Positions 7,859-15,963 of a stretch of 64,000 bases of DNA are shown piece by piece. Each line of letters opens with the position of its first letter. Position 1 is the first letter of the stretch. The notes under the pieces are model-generated. The model did no database searches. It was given only the letters and a program-made list of their open reading frames with translations, and was not told the origin of the DNA. Made by a program: the position numbers and the translations under genes. The stretch comes from UMGS75 sp963648435 (lineage in GTDB: Bacteria; Bacillota_I; Bacilli_A; ML615J-28; CAG-313), in the NCBI GenBank assembly GCA_963648435.1, contig CAVJDT010000002.1, forward strand, positions 21,708 to 85,707, in the 5' to 3' direction.

Positions 7859-10375
7859 ATTTTTCTTAACTTTAAAACGATTATGGCGATCATCTATTTT
7901 CTTTTTAATCGCATTTAAGAAATATGTAATTGAAGTTACAAAGGTATAAGACAATAAGGCTAAAATAATAGTTAATAATAAAGCATTAGCTACCACAAGA
8001 GTGCCTCCATCTTCTCCCGTTTCAATACTATATAATTTAACTAAATTAAAAATACTTCTAAAATCAAGTCCTAAAATCTTCACTTCATACATTGAAGCAA
8101 GGGTCACGAAGAAACTTGAAGTAATACAGAAAATAAAAAGAACAAATTTTTTTAAATTAAATGGTTGACAAGCAATATAAAGCATCATAAATCCCGTGTA
8201 TGTCGCACAAAGCACAACAACAGTTCTAAGTTGGTCGCCATTAAGTCGAAGTGGTTTGGCCACTAAATAAGCAAGAATTACTTCAATAACAACCGCCAAT
8301 GCCCCAGGTAAAGCTTTTCGCATCGCATTAACAAGGAAATTACCACTAATTGGATTGTTATTTGGTTGTAAAGCCAGGAAGAATGATGGTATACCAATTC
8401 CAAAGAACTCTAGCATGAATAAATCCATTTTATTTTCAATTGGAAACCCTGCTCTTCCTTCAGGATGAAATACTCCAATAAATCCACTAATGGTTAAGGC
8501 TGCAAGAATAATAATAAACAAAGTCTTTACAAAAAACAAAATAGAAGTTTGTTGAATGTTATTAATAACTCTTCTACCTTCACCAACCACCGCTGGCATC
8601 GATGCAAAGTTTGAATCCAGTAAAACAAGTTTTGCAACACTTCTAACCGCATCACTACCAGATGCCATTGCAATACTACAGTCTGCTTCCTTTAAAGCCA
8701 AAATATCATTAACTCCATCACCAGTCATCGCCACTATGTGTTTAGCATCCTTTAAGGCTTTAACAATTATTTGTTTTTGATTAGGTTTAACCCGGCCAAA
8801 AACAGTATATTGCGTTGCGGCTTGATATACTTCGTCATCACTTAAACCATCTAAACTAATATATTCATCCGCATGTTTAATTCCAACACGGCGTGATACT
8901 TCTGATACGGTTACCGGATTATCACCTGAAATAACTTTAACTTCAACACCATTTTCTCTAAAGTATTTAATGGTATCAAATGCTTCTTTTCGAATTTGGT
9001 CTTCAATCAAAATCAAAGATATCAATCTTGGAACTTTTTGAATTTTTTCATCTTTTAATGGTAATTGACTATATGCAAGTACAATCACTCGTAAGCCTTG
9101 GTTAGCATATTCATTAATTTCTGATGCATATTTATCAAAATTATTTTTAAGAACAAACTCAGGAGCCCCTATTATATAAGTACCACTCGCAAAGGTAACG
9201 GCACTAAATTTACGCTCTGATGAAAAAGGTGTAACTTCAACTGGTTTTAAGACTTCACTAAAACCAAAATAGTTTTCTAAAGCTTTAGAAGTCGAGTTAG
9301 ATTCTTGAAGAGCCGTATTAATTGATGAAATTATATCCTTAACACTGTATTCTAAATTTCGTTGTTTTTCAATATATCTAACTACACTCATTGTACCATC
9401 AGTTATAGTTCCCGTTTTATCTAGGCATAATACATCAACACGGGCAAGCATTTCAATACAGTAAATGTCTTGAACTAACGTATTATGTTTAGCAAGTCTC
9501 ATTACACTAACTGCTAAGGCAATCGATGTCATCAAGTATAATCCTTGAGGAATCATTCCAATTAACGCCGTGGTGGTGGTTGTTACCGCATCTTTAAATT
9601 GATTATGAAAATTAGGATCTTTAAAGTCAATATGATAATTAAAATATCTTAAGAACAATAATACTCCAAAAAATACTAATAATATCGCTACTACTTGAAG
9701 TAAACGATTAAGGGAACCTAAAATTCCTGATTTGGGTTGCTTATACTTTTTAGCTTGAGCCGCGAGTTTGGATATTTCGGTGTCATTTCCAACTCTTTCT
9801 ACTTGGGCATAACAATTACCTGATACCACAAAACTACCAGAAAAAAGAGTTGAACCAACATTTTTTCTAATTGGCACTGACTCACCAGTAAGTTGTGATT
9901 CATTTACTTCAATTTCCCCTTCAACTAAGATAGCATCAGTTGTAATTTCTTTACCAGGAGTAAGATACATAATATCATCTAAAACTATATCTTCAACTTT
10001 TACTTTAACTTTAGTAGCCTCCCGGACAACCGTAACCTCAGGAGCTGATAAAAGCGATAATTTATCAATTGTCATTTTCGACCTAATTTCTTGAATAGTA
10101 CCAATTAAAGTATTGATAAAAACTAGAACTAAAAAGGTATATTCTGATGGTTTTGTGCCAACAATCATTAGTAGTATCGCAATAAAAATATAAATCATAT
10201 TAAAGAATGTAAAAACATTTTTTAAGACAATTCCAAAATAACCTTTTTTATTTATATCTTTTACAATATTATTAAGATCATGATCATAACGTTCTTTGAT
10301 TTGTTCTTCATTAAGTCCAACATCATAGTGTGGTGTATATCTTATTATTTCTACTGTTTCTTTTGTTTTTTTCAT
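7853..10375 (-). CDS. CtpE-like cation-translocating P-type ATPase
   Basis: About 840 residues with the P-type core: actuator motif LTGESVP (about 162-168), phosphorylation motif CLDKTGTITDG (Asp about 319), hinge MTGDGVNDILALKEADCSIAMASG, and eight to ten membrane helices. The M4-linker MIPQGLYLMTSIALAVSVMR then LVQDIYCIEMLARVDVLCLDKTGT, and IGIPSFFLALQPN near the C-terminus, are as in mycobacterial CtpE, a calcium pump. Calcium is therefore the best guess for the cation, not shown. No N-terminal heavy-metal domain is present. The start is the ATG at 10375, nine bases after a GGGATGG site; a slightly longer frame to 10387 has no spacing for a ribosome site. Monocistronic. Confidence 0.88.
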   Translation of the reverse strand: MKKTKETVEIIRYTPHYDVGLNEEQIKERYDHDLNNIVKDINKKGYFGIVLKNVFTFFNMIYIFIAILLMIVGTKPSEYTFLVLVFINTLIGTIQEIRSKMTIDKLSLLSAPEVTVVREATKVKVKVEDIVLDDIMYLTPGKEITTDAILVEGEIEVNESQLTGESVPIRKNVGSTLFSGSFVVSGNCYAQVERVGNDTEISKLAAQAKKYKQPKSGILGSLNRLLQVVAILLVFFGVLLFLRYFNYHIDFKDPNFHNQFKDAVTTTTTALIGMIPQGLYLMTSIALAVSVMRLAKHNTLVQDIYCIEMLARVDVLCLDKTGTITDGTMSVVRYIEKQRNLEYSVKDIISSINTALQESNSTSKALENYFGFSEVLKPVEVTPFSSERKFSAVTFASGTYIIGAPEFVLKNNFDKYASEINEYANQGLRVIVLAYSQLPLKDEKIQKVPRLISLILIEDQIRKEAFDTIKYFRENGVEVKVISGDNPVTVSEVSRRVGIKHADEYISLDGLSDDEVYQAATQYTVFGRVKPNQKQIIVKALKDAKHIVAMTGDGVNDILALKEADCSIAMASGSDAVRSVAKLVLLDSNFASMPAVVGEGRRVINNIQQTSILFFVKTLFIIILAALTISGFIGVFHPEGRAGFPIENKMDLFMLEFFGIGIPSFFLALQPNNNPISGNFLVNAMRKALPGALAVVIEVILAYLVAKPLRLNGDQLRTVVVLCATYTGFMMLYIACQPFNLKKFVLFIFCITSSFFVTLASMYEVKILGLDFRSIFNLVKLYSIETGEDGGTLVVANALLLTIILALLSYTFVTSITYFLNAIKKKIDDRHNRFKVKKNN

Positions 10376-10541
10376 GAATGACACCATCCCTTCAAAGTAT
10401 AATTATAACATATTTGTGTATTTTTGTAAAACAAAACAAGTAATATTTTTTGTAATTTATTTTAAAATATGTTAAAATTTATCTATATAAATTTTAAACA
10501 TCATATACTAATATTTTTTAGTTAAAAGAAAGGAAAAGGAA

Positions 10542-11210
10542 ATGAAAAACATAATCATTGGGGTAACCCCTCGTATTAATCACAGTGACAACAACACTTT
10601 TATTCGTGTACATCGTAACTACCTTGACCGTTTAACAAAAATTGGTCTTATACCTATTATCATCACTCCTGGGTCTAATTATCAATGTATTCTTGATCTT
10701 TGTGATGGTTTCTTAGTTATTGGTGGTGATGACTATAACCCAGTTATGTATGGTGATAATAATGATTTAGGTTTATCGAAAGAAATTGATGATGAAATGG
10801 ATAAATTAGATCAAGATATCATTTTATACGCTGTTAAAAAGGCAAAACCAGTTTTAGGAATTTGTCGAGGTCATCAAGGTTTTTCCGCCGTATTTGGCAA
10901 AGCCTTATATCAAGATATTGAAAGTGCAGGTCTTAATCACCCTATAACTAACAAACTTCATGAAGTAACTAAAGTTACAAATATCGGTGTTGCAAAACTT
11001 TTACCTGAAAAATTCACCACTAATACTTTTCATCATCAAGCAACTAAAGACTTACCAGATGGGTTTGTCGTATTATATAAAAATCATGATGTAATTGAAG
11101 CAATTGAGCACACTAGTCTTCCTCTTTTTGGTATTCAGTGGCATCCAGAAAGAATGGAAACTAAGGAATCTGACATCATATTTAATTACTTTAAGGATAT
11201 GTTTAAATAA
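10542..11210 (+). CDS. class I glutamine-amidotransferase-like gamma-glutamyl hydrolase (PuuD-type, peptidase C26)
   Basis: 222 residues. Catalytic nucleophile in GICRGHQGFSAVFG (Cys about 108), catalytic His in FGIQWHPERME near the C-terminus, and GGDDYNPVMYG near residue 66 match the gamma-glutamyl-GABA hydrolase/peptidase C26 family. Members hydrolyse gamma-glutamyl amide bonds in the cytosol, for example in putrescine breakdown. Start ATG has AGGAAAAGGA just upstream. It overlaps the Nudix gene by one base (TAATG), so both are one operon. Whether it serves polyamine turnover is open: the polyamine genes of the window lie 27 kb away. Confidence 0.88.
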   Translation: MKNIIIGVTPRINHSDNNTFIRVHRNYLDRLTKIGLIPIIITPGSNYQCILDLCDGFLVIGGDDYNPVMYGDNNDLGLSKEIDDEMDKLDQDIILYAVKKAKPVLGICRGHQGFSAVFGKALYQDIESAGLNHPITNKLHEVTKVTNIGVAKLLPEKFTTNTFHHQATKDLPDGFVVLYKNHDVIEAIEHTSLPLFGIQWHPERMETKESDIIFNYFKDMFK

Positions 11211-11740
11211 TGAATGAAATAGTTAGTAAATCAACAATATATAATGGTAAAATTATTACTGTTGAAAAAAAACAACTTAAGCTTCCAAATGGTGTCATTG
11301 TTGACCGTGAATTTGTTAATCATAAACCTGCCACCACAATGCTTGCCATTATTGATGAGGCGGTAATTCTAGTTTCGCAGTACCGGATTGGCAGTAATTC
11401 TCAATTACTAGAACTTCCAGCTGGCTTGATGGAAAATGGAGAAAACCCTCTCACCTGTGCCCAAAGAGAACTTCAAGAAGAAGTTGGCTTTAAAGCAAAT
11501 AATATTGAATTACTAGGCAAATATTACCTATCACCAGGCTTTTGTAATGAATTAATTTATCTTTACTTATGTACTGATTTAACCCCTTCAAAACTCAAGG
11601 AAGATGATGATGAATTCTTATCAATACATTTTTTACCAATAAGTGAAATTGAAAACTTTTTAAGTAGTAACCAATGTAATGATATTAAAACAGCCCTTGG
11701 ATTAAGTCTTTTACTAAATAAAATAACATCTAGAAGATAA
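11210..11740 (+). CDS. Nudix hydrolase (ADP-ribose pyrophosphatase-like)
   Basis: 176 residues. A complete Nudix box (G-x5-E-x7-REUxEExGU) runs from GLMENGENP to RELQEEVGF (about residues 76-98), preceded by the strand pair QYRIGSNSQLLELPAG typical of NudF/ADP-ribose pyrophosphatases. Predicted to cleave ADP-ribose or related nucleoside diphosphate sugars to AMP and a sugar phosphate in the cytosol. It starts in the TAATG overlap with the PuuD-type gene and is followed by a strong terminator. Exact substrate not determined. Confidence 0.88.
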   Translation: MNEIVSKSTIYNGKIITVEKKQLKLPNGVIVDREFVNHKPATTMLAIIDEAVILVSQYRIGSNSQLLELPAGLMENGENPLTCAQRELQEEVGFKANNIELLGKYYLSPGFCNELIYLYLCTDLTPSKLKEDDDEFLSIHFLPISEIENFLSSNQCNDIKTALGLSLLLNKITSRR

Positions 11741-11756
11741 CTCCTAGATGTTTTTT
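11725..11756 (+). terminator. terminator of the PuuD-Nudix operon
   Basis: 9-bp perfect stem AACATCTAG (11725-11733) with CTAGATGTT (11744-11752), then a T run to 11756. The left arm covers the last codons of the Nudix gene. Confidence 0.85.
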
Positions 11757-11757
11757 C

Positions 11758-13803
11758 TTATGCTTGTTTTGGTTTATATTCTTCAATAATTTTCTTAACT
11801 AGATTTTCTGGAACATCAGCATATCTAATGAACTTACGTGTAAAATGACCACTACCTTGAGTCATAGCCTTAAGGTCGATAGCATAACTTGTAATTTCAG
11901 CTTCAGGAATTTCAGCTGTTATTGCGGTCTTACCACGACCAACTGGATTCATACCCATAACGTTACCACGACGTTGTGGAATATCACCCATAATATCACC
12001 AACATATTCATCTTTAACCGTTACCACAACTTCCATAATTGGCTCAAGAATTGTCGGTTTAATAACCTTACATGCTTCTTTAAAAGCTAAACTTGCGGCA
12101 ATCTTAAAGGAAATTTCATTAGAGTCAACTGGATGATAAGAACCAAAATATAAAACAGCACGAACACCGATAACAGGGAATCCCGCAAGTGGTCCATGTT
12201 CTAGTGTTTCAATTAAGCCTTTTTCAACAGCTGGGAAGTAGTTTTTAGGAACTGCACCACCAACAACTTCAGATGCAAATTCAAAATCTTTACCTTCAAG
12301 TGGTTCAAAACGAATCCAAACATCACCATATTGTCCAGCTCCACCAGATTGTTTCTTATGTTTACCTTGAGCTTCACCAACTTTACGAATTGTTTCACGA
12401 TAAACAATCTTAGGTTCAGCTGTAGTAACTTCTACTTTAAACATATTTTTCATTTTTTCAAGAATATAACCAATATGAGTCATACCTTGACCACCAATTA
12501 ATAATTGAGCAGTTTCAGGGTTACGTCTAATTTCAAATGAAGGGTCTTCCGCATTAAGTTTTTGTAATGATGATGACATCTTATCTTCATCTTGTTTAGT
12601 TTTAGCTTGAATTGCAACATAAATAACTGGGGTAGGAACTGGTGCAGGTTCATAACAAATTACATCCTTTTTATCACAAATGGTAGCACCTGTAAATAAA
12701 TCAGTCATCTTAGTAACAACAGCGATGTCCCCCGCATGGAAAGTAGGAACTAAAATTTGGTTCTTACCCATTAAAGTCATAAATTGACCAGTTTTAACAA
12801 CTGTATCTTTATTCGCAACAACTAATTCAACAAGTCCATTAGTAGTACCTGAATTAATTTTAATATAATTTAAAGTACCTAAAAATTGGTCAACAACCGT
12901 TTTGAAAACATATGCTGAGAAAGGTTCACTATCTGTACCTTCACGCTTTTTGCCATCTTGACCAACTTTAGCTCCTTTATCAACAGGACTAGGTAAATAT
13001 GAACAAATCATATCTAATAATGATGAAACACCAACTTCATCAGTTGCACTACCAACTAAAATAGGGAACATATCACAATTAGCAACGGCTGTTTTTAAGC
13101 CTTTTGTTGCTTCTTCTTCTGTAAATGGTTCTTCCATAAAGAATTTTTCCATTAATTCTTCATCTGTTTCAGCGATTTTTTCATTAATTACATAATGTAA
13201 TTCATCACATTTATCAGCGTATTCAGCTGGAACAGCACTTTCAGTTCCACCTTTATAAGCTTTTTTAGTTAAAGCATTAAAGAAGCCTTGGAAGTTATTT
13301 TCTGTACCCATTGGATATTCTACTATAACTGCGTTATTACCGAAGCCTTCAACAACCTTATCCATAATAGATGCAAACTTAACGTTTTCTTTATTCATTT
13401 TGTTTACAAAAATTAAGGTAGGAATATTTCGATCTCTAACTTCATCCCACACTCTTTCTGTGCCTACTTCAATTCCCTTTTGTGCATCAATTATAACAAC
13501 GGCACCATCAACAACTGATAGGTCTTGTTCAATTTCACCAACAAATTCTTCTGATCCTGGTGTATCTAAAAAGTTAATTTTGTAGCCGTTCCATTCAACT
13601 GGAATTAATGAAGTTGAAAGTGAGGTTTGACGATTTTGTTCTTCAGGTAGATAATCTGATACAGTAGTCTTTCTTTCTACTTCACCTTTTTTAGAAATCG
13701 CATTACTTAAAAATAATACAGATTCAGCAAGACTAGTCTTACCACTTCCTAAATGTCCAAGTAAAGCAACATTTCTAATTTGTTTTGCACTATATTCTTT
13801 CAT
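11758..13803 (-). CDS. elongation factor G paralogue (FusA2-like translational GTPase)
   Basis: 681 residues with the EF-G domain order: GTPase domain, beta-barrel domain II, then domains III-V (C-terminal SYHPVDSNEISFKIAASLAFKEACK, then VKDEYVGDIMGDIPQRRGNV). G1 is GHLGSGKTSL (16-25). G3 is DTPGSEEF (80-87), with Ser84 where EF-G has the catalytic His. G4 is NKMN (134-137) rather than NKMD. These features, and the start EYSAKQIRNVALLGH, mark the EF-G-like paralogue rather than the translocase FusA. Start supported by TAGGAGG five bases before ATG. Monocistronic. The missing His suggests slow or altered GTP hydrolysis; role in translation or ribosome rescue is inference. Confidence 0.88.
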   Translation of the reverse strand: MKEYSAKQIRNVALLGHLGSGKTSLAESVLFLSNAISKKGEVERKTTVSDYLPEEQNRQTSLSTSLIPVEWNGYKINFLDTPGSEEFVGEIEQDLSVVDGAVVIIDAQKGIEVGTERVWDEVRDRNIPTLIFVNKMNKENVKFASIMDKVVEGFGNNAVIVEYPMGTENNFQGFFNALTKKAYKGGTESAVPAEYADKCDELHYVINEKIAETDEELMEKFFMEEPFTEEEATKGLKTAVANCDMFPILVGSATDEVGVSSLLDMICSYLPSPVDKGAKVGQDGKKREGTDSEPFSAYVFKTVVDQFLGTLNYIKINSGTTNGLVELVVANKDTVVKTGQFMTLMGKNQILVPTFHAGDIAVVTKMTDLFTGATICDKKDVICYEPAPVPTPVIYVAIQAKTKQDEDKMSSSLQKLNAEDPSFEIRRNPETAQLLIGGQGMTHIGYILEKMKNMFKVEVTTAEPKIVYRETIRKVGEAQGKHKKQSGGAGQYGDVWIRFEPLEGKDFEFASEVVGGAVPKNYFPAVEKGLIETLEHGPLAGFPVIGVRAVLYFGSYHPVDSNEISFKIAASLAFKEACKVIKPTILEPIMEVVVTVKDEYVGDIMGDIPQRRGNVMGMNPVGRGKTAITAEIPEAEITSYAIDLKAMTQGSGHFTRKFIRYADVPENLVKKIIEEYKPKQA

Positions 13804-13886
13804 TTTTTCCTCCTAATGGCCTCTTTCTGATCTTTTTTATCTTACTATATTTGCTCAGACGTACGTGCCTAGTTTTTACCATATGT

Positions 13887-13895
13887 ATTATATCA
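13887..13895 (-). promoter_or_regulatory. extended -10 promoter element of the EF-G-like gene
   Basis: Minus strand TGATATAAT (TGn extended -10), about 84 bases before the EF-G-like start. No good -35 is visible at 17 bases. The leader contains the 8-base palindrome ACGTACGT. Confidence 0.45.
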
Positions 13896-13951
13896 TATTT
13901 TTCCAAATCTTACTTGTAAAATACTATTTTTTTTGAAAACGCTTTTCTTTT

Positions 13952-13972
13952 AAAAAAAAGAGCATTGCTCTT
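13952..13972 (-). terminator. terminator of darA
   Basis: AAGAGCA/TGCTCTT inverted repeat (13958-13972) followed on the minus strand by at least six T. It starts six bases past the darA stop. Confidence 0.75.
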
Positions 13973-13977
13973 CTTTT

Positions 13978-14301
13978 CTACAATTTATAAAAACTATCAA
14001 TATTTAACACAAATATGGTAGCTCCACCAACTTGCACCTCAAATGGTAAAGTTGAAAACATTCCAAATTCATCTGGTTGAATAGCAGGTACCTTTTGTTT
14101 TCTTGATTTGGCGATTTCACCTACGATTTCAAGAACCCGATCAACCCGGTCATCTTCAGTACCAACCAATAAAGTAGTACTACCATTTCTAAGTAATCCC
14201 CCAGTAGTTGATAACTTCGTAACAAAATACTTTTCATTTAATAACACTTTTGATACTGAATTAGCATCTTCATTTGCAATTATTATTAACATTAGTTTCA
14301 T
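13978..14301 (-). CDS. darA: cyclic-di-AMP receptor DarA (PII-like)
   Basis: 107 residues starting MKLMLIIIANEDANSVSKVL, with TKLSTTGGLLRNGSTTLLVG, then VLEIVGEIAKSRK and the C-terminal VQVGGATIFVLNIDSFYKL. This matches DarA/PstA (YaaQ), a trimeric PII-like protein that binds cyclic di-AMP and signals to unknown partners. GGAGGATATAG before the ATG at 14301 sets the start; a frame to 14316 would begin inside that ribosome site. Its presence implies c-di-AMP signalling in the host. It stands alone. Confidence 0.92.
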   Translation of the reverse strand: MKLMLIIIANEDANSVSKVLLNEKYFVTKLSTTGGLLRNGSTTLLVGTEDDRVDRVLEIVGEIAKSRKQKVPAIQPDEFGMFSTLPFEVQVGGATIFVLNIDSFYKL

Positions 14302-14521
14302 AGCTATATCCTCCATTACTAGTATTGTACCATAAAACGCAAAATTTGTAAAACATTTAACGACTTATAATTCCTTTTAAAAACTACCTTTTAAGCAAAA
14401 GCTCAAATTTAGTACTTCTACTTTTTTTTAAATTTTATTGTCATTTATTTTGATTTTCGACATTTTTATTTATAAACCATGAAAACAATGTGAAAACATT
14501 TACATTAACAATTCAGTTTAT

Positions 14522-14550
14522 TTGTATTTTGCGTCATTTTTTGGTATAAT
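14522..14550 (+). promoter_or_regulatory. promoter of the WG-lipoprotein/ABC operon
   Basis: -35 TTGTAT (14522-14527), 17-base spacer, -10 TATAAT (14545-14550) with TGG just upstream (extended -10). AGGAG at 14559-14563 serves the ATG at 14573, so the leader is short. Confidence 0.7.
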
Positions 14551-14572
14551 AAAAGATTAGGAGAGTGAAAAA

Positions 14573-15955
14573 ATGGATAAGAGAGTAAATTTTGTTTTTA
14601 AAATGCATAAGTATATTCTATTACTTATGATTACCATTACTTGTTGGTGTTTAACAGGATGTAAGAAAGATGAATATTTATCTAATACTATGGCACTAGG
14701 ATATAAAAAACATACCTATTATTTGATTTCTTCAAATAATAAAACCTATAGCCTTGCAAAATATGATGATGTAAAACCAATTTTTAGTGACTATCTTATG
14801 GTTCAAAAATCAGGGAAATGGGGTTTTATCGATAAAACTGGTAAAGAAATTACCAAAATTAATTATGACACTGTAAACCCAATGTCTGAAAATAAGGCGG
14901 TTGTAACCAAAAAAGGTAAAACTTTTATTATTGATTCTAACAATCAAATAATTTATACCTTTAAAGATACAACTACTAGTTATTCAAGTTTTAAAGAAAA
15001 TATGCTAGTCATTGAAAAAGATGGATTATTTGGCTATCTTAAATTTGAAAATAATACTTTCACCATTATGGTAGAACCAATATATAATTTTGCAAGTAGT
15101 TTTAGTGAAGGATATGCGGCTGTGGGAATGTATGATGAAAATAATAATTTAAGATATTCTTATATTAATAGCGAAGGTAAATTAATGACATCTTCTTATT
15201 GTTTTGTTGAGGCTTATGATTTTCATGATTCCTATGCCAAAGTTGGATTAATTGATAATACTTCATCACGTAACAATATCAGTTATCAATATTTAAAATT
15301 CAATAATGATGATATAATCTATCTTGCAAATACAAATGGTAACATTTTACAAGCTAATTACGCTACCGATTTTATGAACGGACTTGCCTTTACTGCCGAT
15401 TATATTACTTATGAAGCTGATACATCACAAAAATATAAATGGTTTACTTTTACAAATACCTTAGGTCAACAAAACTATACTGAATTAATTGAAGAATATG
15501 CTAAAAAAATGCCTCGTACCTTCCTACCTCAGAGTCCAATTTATATTAACAATTGTTTAATAATTCAAAATGGTAATCGTAACCGCGGTACCTGGGAAAT
15601 ATTATATGATTCTGAGCGTTATTATGCGGAAAAGGAAAGTACATATCATGAATTTAGACAAGTAGAATGGAATATTGATGAAAACAATGAAATAATTAAA
15701 GAAACATTAAACAATTCAACTTTTTCACAAAACCTAGTTTTACAATATTTAGTTACCCCCATTGAACTTGGATTATTCAAATTAGATAGTAACCTTAACG
15801 CTTATATTGCTAAATCAAAAATATCTGAAAATAAATGTGGTATTATCACAATTGCTTATAGTCCTTTTGAACAAACTGATGAATACTGTTTAGATGATTT
15901 TCGGATCACTGTTACTTATGTGATACCGGCTATTTATGATGAAATTATCTACTAG
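14573..15955 (+). CDS. WG-repeat lipoprotein
   Basis: 460 residues. Signal peptide with lipobox CLTGC (about residues 26-30), so exported and lipid-anchored. At least one clear WG repeat (KSGKWGFIDKTGKEI, about 82-96), and weaker ones after it (KDGLFGYLKFENNTF, SFSEGYAAVGMYDENNNLR, INSEGKLM), a beta-rich repeat family of unknown role. The rest is not recognised. It is the first gene of an operon with two MacB/FtsX-type ABC modules; the next start is 8 bases past its stop. This context suggests a surface partner of the transport system, by inference. Confidence 0.75.
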   Translation: MDKRVNFVFKMHKYILLLMITITCWCLTGCKKDEYLSNTMALGYKKHTYYLISSNNKTYSLAKYDDVKPIFSDYLMVQKSGKWGFIDKTGKEITKINYDTVNPMSENKAVVTKKGKTFIIDSNNQIIYTFKDTTTSYSSFKENMLVIEKDGLFGYLKFENNTFTIMVEPIYNFASSFSEGYAAVGMYDENNNLRYSYINSEGKLMTSSYCFVEAYDFHDSYAKVGLIDNTSSRNNISYQYLKFNNDDIIYLANTNGNILQANYATDFMNGLAFTADYITYEADTSQKYKWFTFTNTLGQQNYTELIEEYAKKMPRTFLPQSPIYINNCLIIQNGNRNRGTWEILYDSERYYAEKESTYHEFRQVEWNIDENNEIIKETLNNSTFSQNLVLQYLVTPIELGLFKLDSNLNAYIAKSKISENKCGIITIAYSPFEQTDEYCLDDFRITVTYVIPAIYDEIIY

Positions 15956-15963
15956 GAGAACTT

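Noticed and set aside
11845..12090. 81-codon plus-strand frame inside the EF-G-like gene
   Set aside because: Antisense to conserved domain V sequence; composition (His/Asn/Thr-rich) is that of a reverse-strand artefact.
13933..13947. TTGAAAACGCTTTTC as a cre box for the EF-G-like gene
   Set aside because: Two mismatches at the 3' conserved C/W positions and 130 bases from the start; could simply be part of the terminator region of darA.
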